Assembly (NCBI GenBank): GCA_902783925.1
Contig: CACZSV010000161.1
Coordinates: 1-6,331 of the forward strand
DNA length: 6,331 bases
Source of the DNA: an uncultured Coriobacteriaceae bacterium
Lineage (GTDB): Bacteria; Actinomycetota; Coriobacteriia; Coriobacteriales; QAMH01
Direction of reading: 5' to 3'
This document shows, piece by piece, positions 5,917-6,331 of this stretch. Position 1 is the first letter of the stretch. Each line of letters opens with the position of its first letter. Both the position numbers and the translations under genes were made by a program. The notes beneath the pieces were generated by a model. It did not search any database, was not told where the DNA came from, and saw only the letters and a program-made list of their open reading frames with translations.

Positions 5917-5921
5917 CTCCT
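5917..5921 (-). promoter_or_regulatory. Ribosome binding site that sets the TTG start of the lipoprotein
   Basis: AGGAG stands 8 bases before TTG 5908 and 14 bases before the next ATG (5902). The TTG start also adds a lysine ahead of the hydrophobic core, as lipoprotein signals need. The upstream ATG at 5932 lies before this site and has no equivalent. Confidence 0.75.
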
Positions 5922-6031
5922 GTCAAATGCATGCGCGAGTGGGCGCGGTCGGTGGCAGGCGGAACTGTGTCAGGACACGCGCCCCATGCCCCCATCCTGC
6001 TTCGTTGTCAATTCATCCAAGCTGCAAGCTC

Positions 6032-6331
6032 GTGCACCTTTGGCCGGAACGGCAGAAGGTGAGCGGCCCGGGCTCTGCAATCCGTGCACCTTTGGCCGGA
6101 ACGGCAGAAGGTGAGCGGCCCGGGCTCTGCGATCCGTGCACCTTTGGCCGAAACAGCAGAAGGTGAGCGGCCCGGGCTCTGCAATCCGTGCACCTTTGGC
6201 CGAAACAGCAGAAGGTGTACGGCCCGGACTCTGCAATCCGTGCACCTTTGGCCGAAACGACAGAAGGTGTACGGCCCGGACTCTGCAATCCGTGCACCTT
6301 TGGCCGAAACGACAGAAGGTGTACGGCCCGG
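6032..6331. repeat. 52-bp tandem repeat array (5 full copies plus 40 bases)
   Basis: Copies begin at 6032, 6084, 6136, 6188, 6240 and 6292, each with GTGCACCTTTGGCC, exactly 52 bases apart; the last is cut by the window edge. There are no unique spacers, so it is not CRISPR. Only unit positions 16, 20, 21, 31, 32, 41 and 48 vary. Each unit holds an inverted repeat CACCTT (positions 4-9) and AAGGTG (25-30) that never changes, with an inner GCCG/CGGC stem that is intact only in copies 1 and 2. Copies 1-3 also contain the palindrome GCCCGGGC. Because 52 is not a multiple of 3, open frames through it shift peptide at each unit and are unlikely to be coding. It lies about 110 bases upstream of the lipoprotein gene. 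The stretch 5922-6031 between them shows no clear gene or promoter. Confidence 0.97.

Noticed and set aside
5909..5995. N-terminal extension of the lipoprotein to the start at 5995
   Set aside because: It would place about 30 residues ahead of a good lipoprotein signal, and the AGGAG site points to TTG 5908.
6006..6011. TTGACA on the minus strand as -35 of a lipoprotein promoter
   Set aside because: The hexamer is perfect, but nothing like TATAAT follows at 16-19 bases; that stretch is GC-rich.
5970..6297. Repeat protein encoded on the minus strand of the tandem array
   Set aside because: The unit length is not a multiple of 3, so the peptide changes frame at every copy. Several frames are open at once, and no ribosome site or signal supports one of them.
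6032..6331. CRISPR array
   Set aside because: The whole 52-base unit repeats, with no variable spacers between conserved repeats.

Overview
The window looks like a chromosomal stretch of a Gram-positive-type bacterium with moderately high GC. The signs are a cysteine desulfurase-mnmA pair like that of Gram-positive bacteria, an OhrR close to the Bacillus type, a lipoprotein with a Gram-positive style signal, and AGGAG-type ribosome sites. An actinobacterium of the Coriobacteriia is my best guess, but this is an impression from gene content and base composition and was not tested. There are no rRNA, tRNA, insertion sequence or CRISPR genes.

Left part, minus strand (1-2213): a cysteine desulfurase gene followed by mnmA, joined by a 4-base ATGA overlap. 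mnmA runs off the left edge of the window. Together they form a sulfur relay: the desulfurase makes a persulfide from cysteine, and MnmA uses the sulfur to 2-thiolate U34 of certain tRNAs.

Middle part, plus strand (2444-4828): a Cys-type glutathione peroxidase, then an OhrR-family (MarR-type) organic-peroxide sensor, then a cation diffusion facilitator with an Mn-exporter-like metal site, whose start overlaps the end of ohrR. The divergent region between the two transcription units (2214-2443) carries a 27-bp near-perfect palindrome whose core differs at one of 15 positions from the Bacillus OhrR operator as I recall it. This region is the most informative of the window: peroxide sensor, peroxide-removing enzyme, metal exporter and a matching operator lie together, with the sulfur-relay operon facing away from the same operator. 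The 221-bp gap between the peroxidase and ohrR holds a perfect 15-bp hairpin and a roughly 110-bp nested inverted-repeat element that resembles a dispersed palindromic repeat.

Right part (4829-6331): about 210 bp with only a doubtful small membrane-protein reading frame, then a minus-strand lipoprotein with a ComEC-like metallo-beta-lactamase domain (start re-assigned to a TTG at 5908), then an array of 52-bp tandem repeats (5 full copies plus 40 bases) that continues past the right edge of the window.
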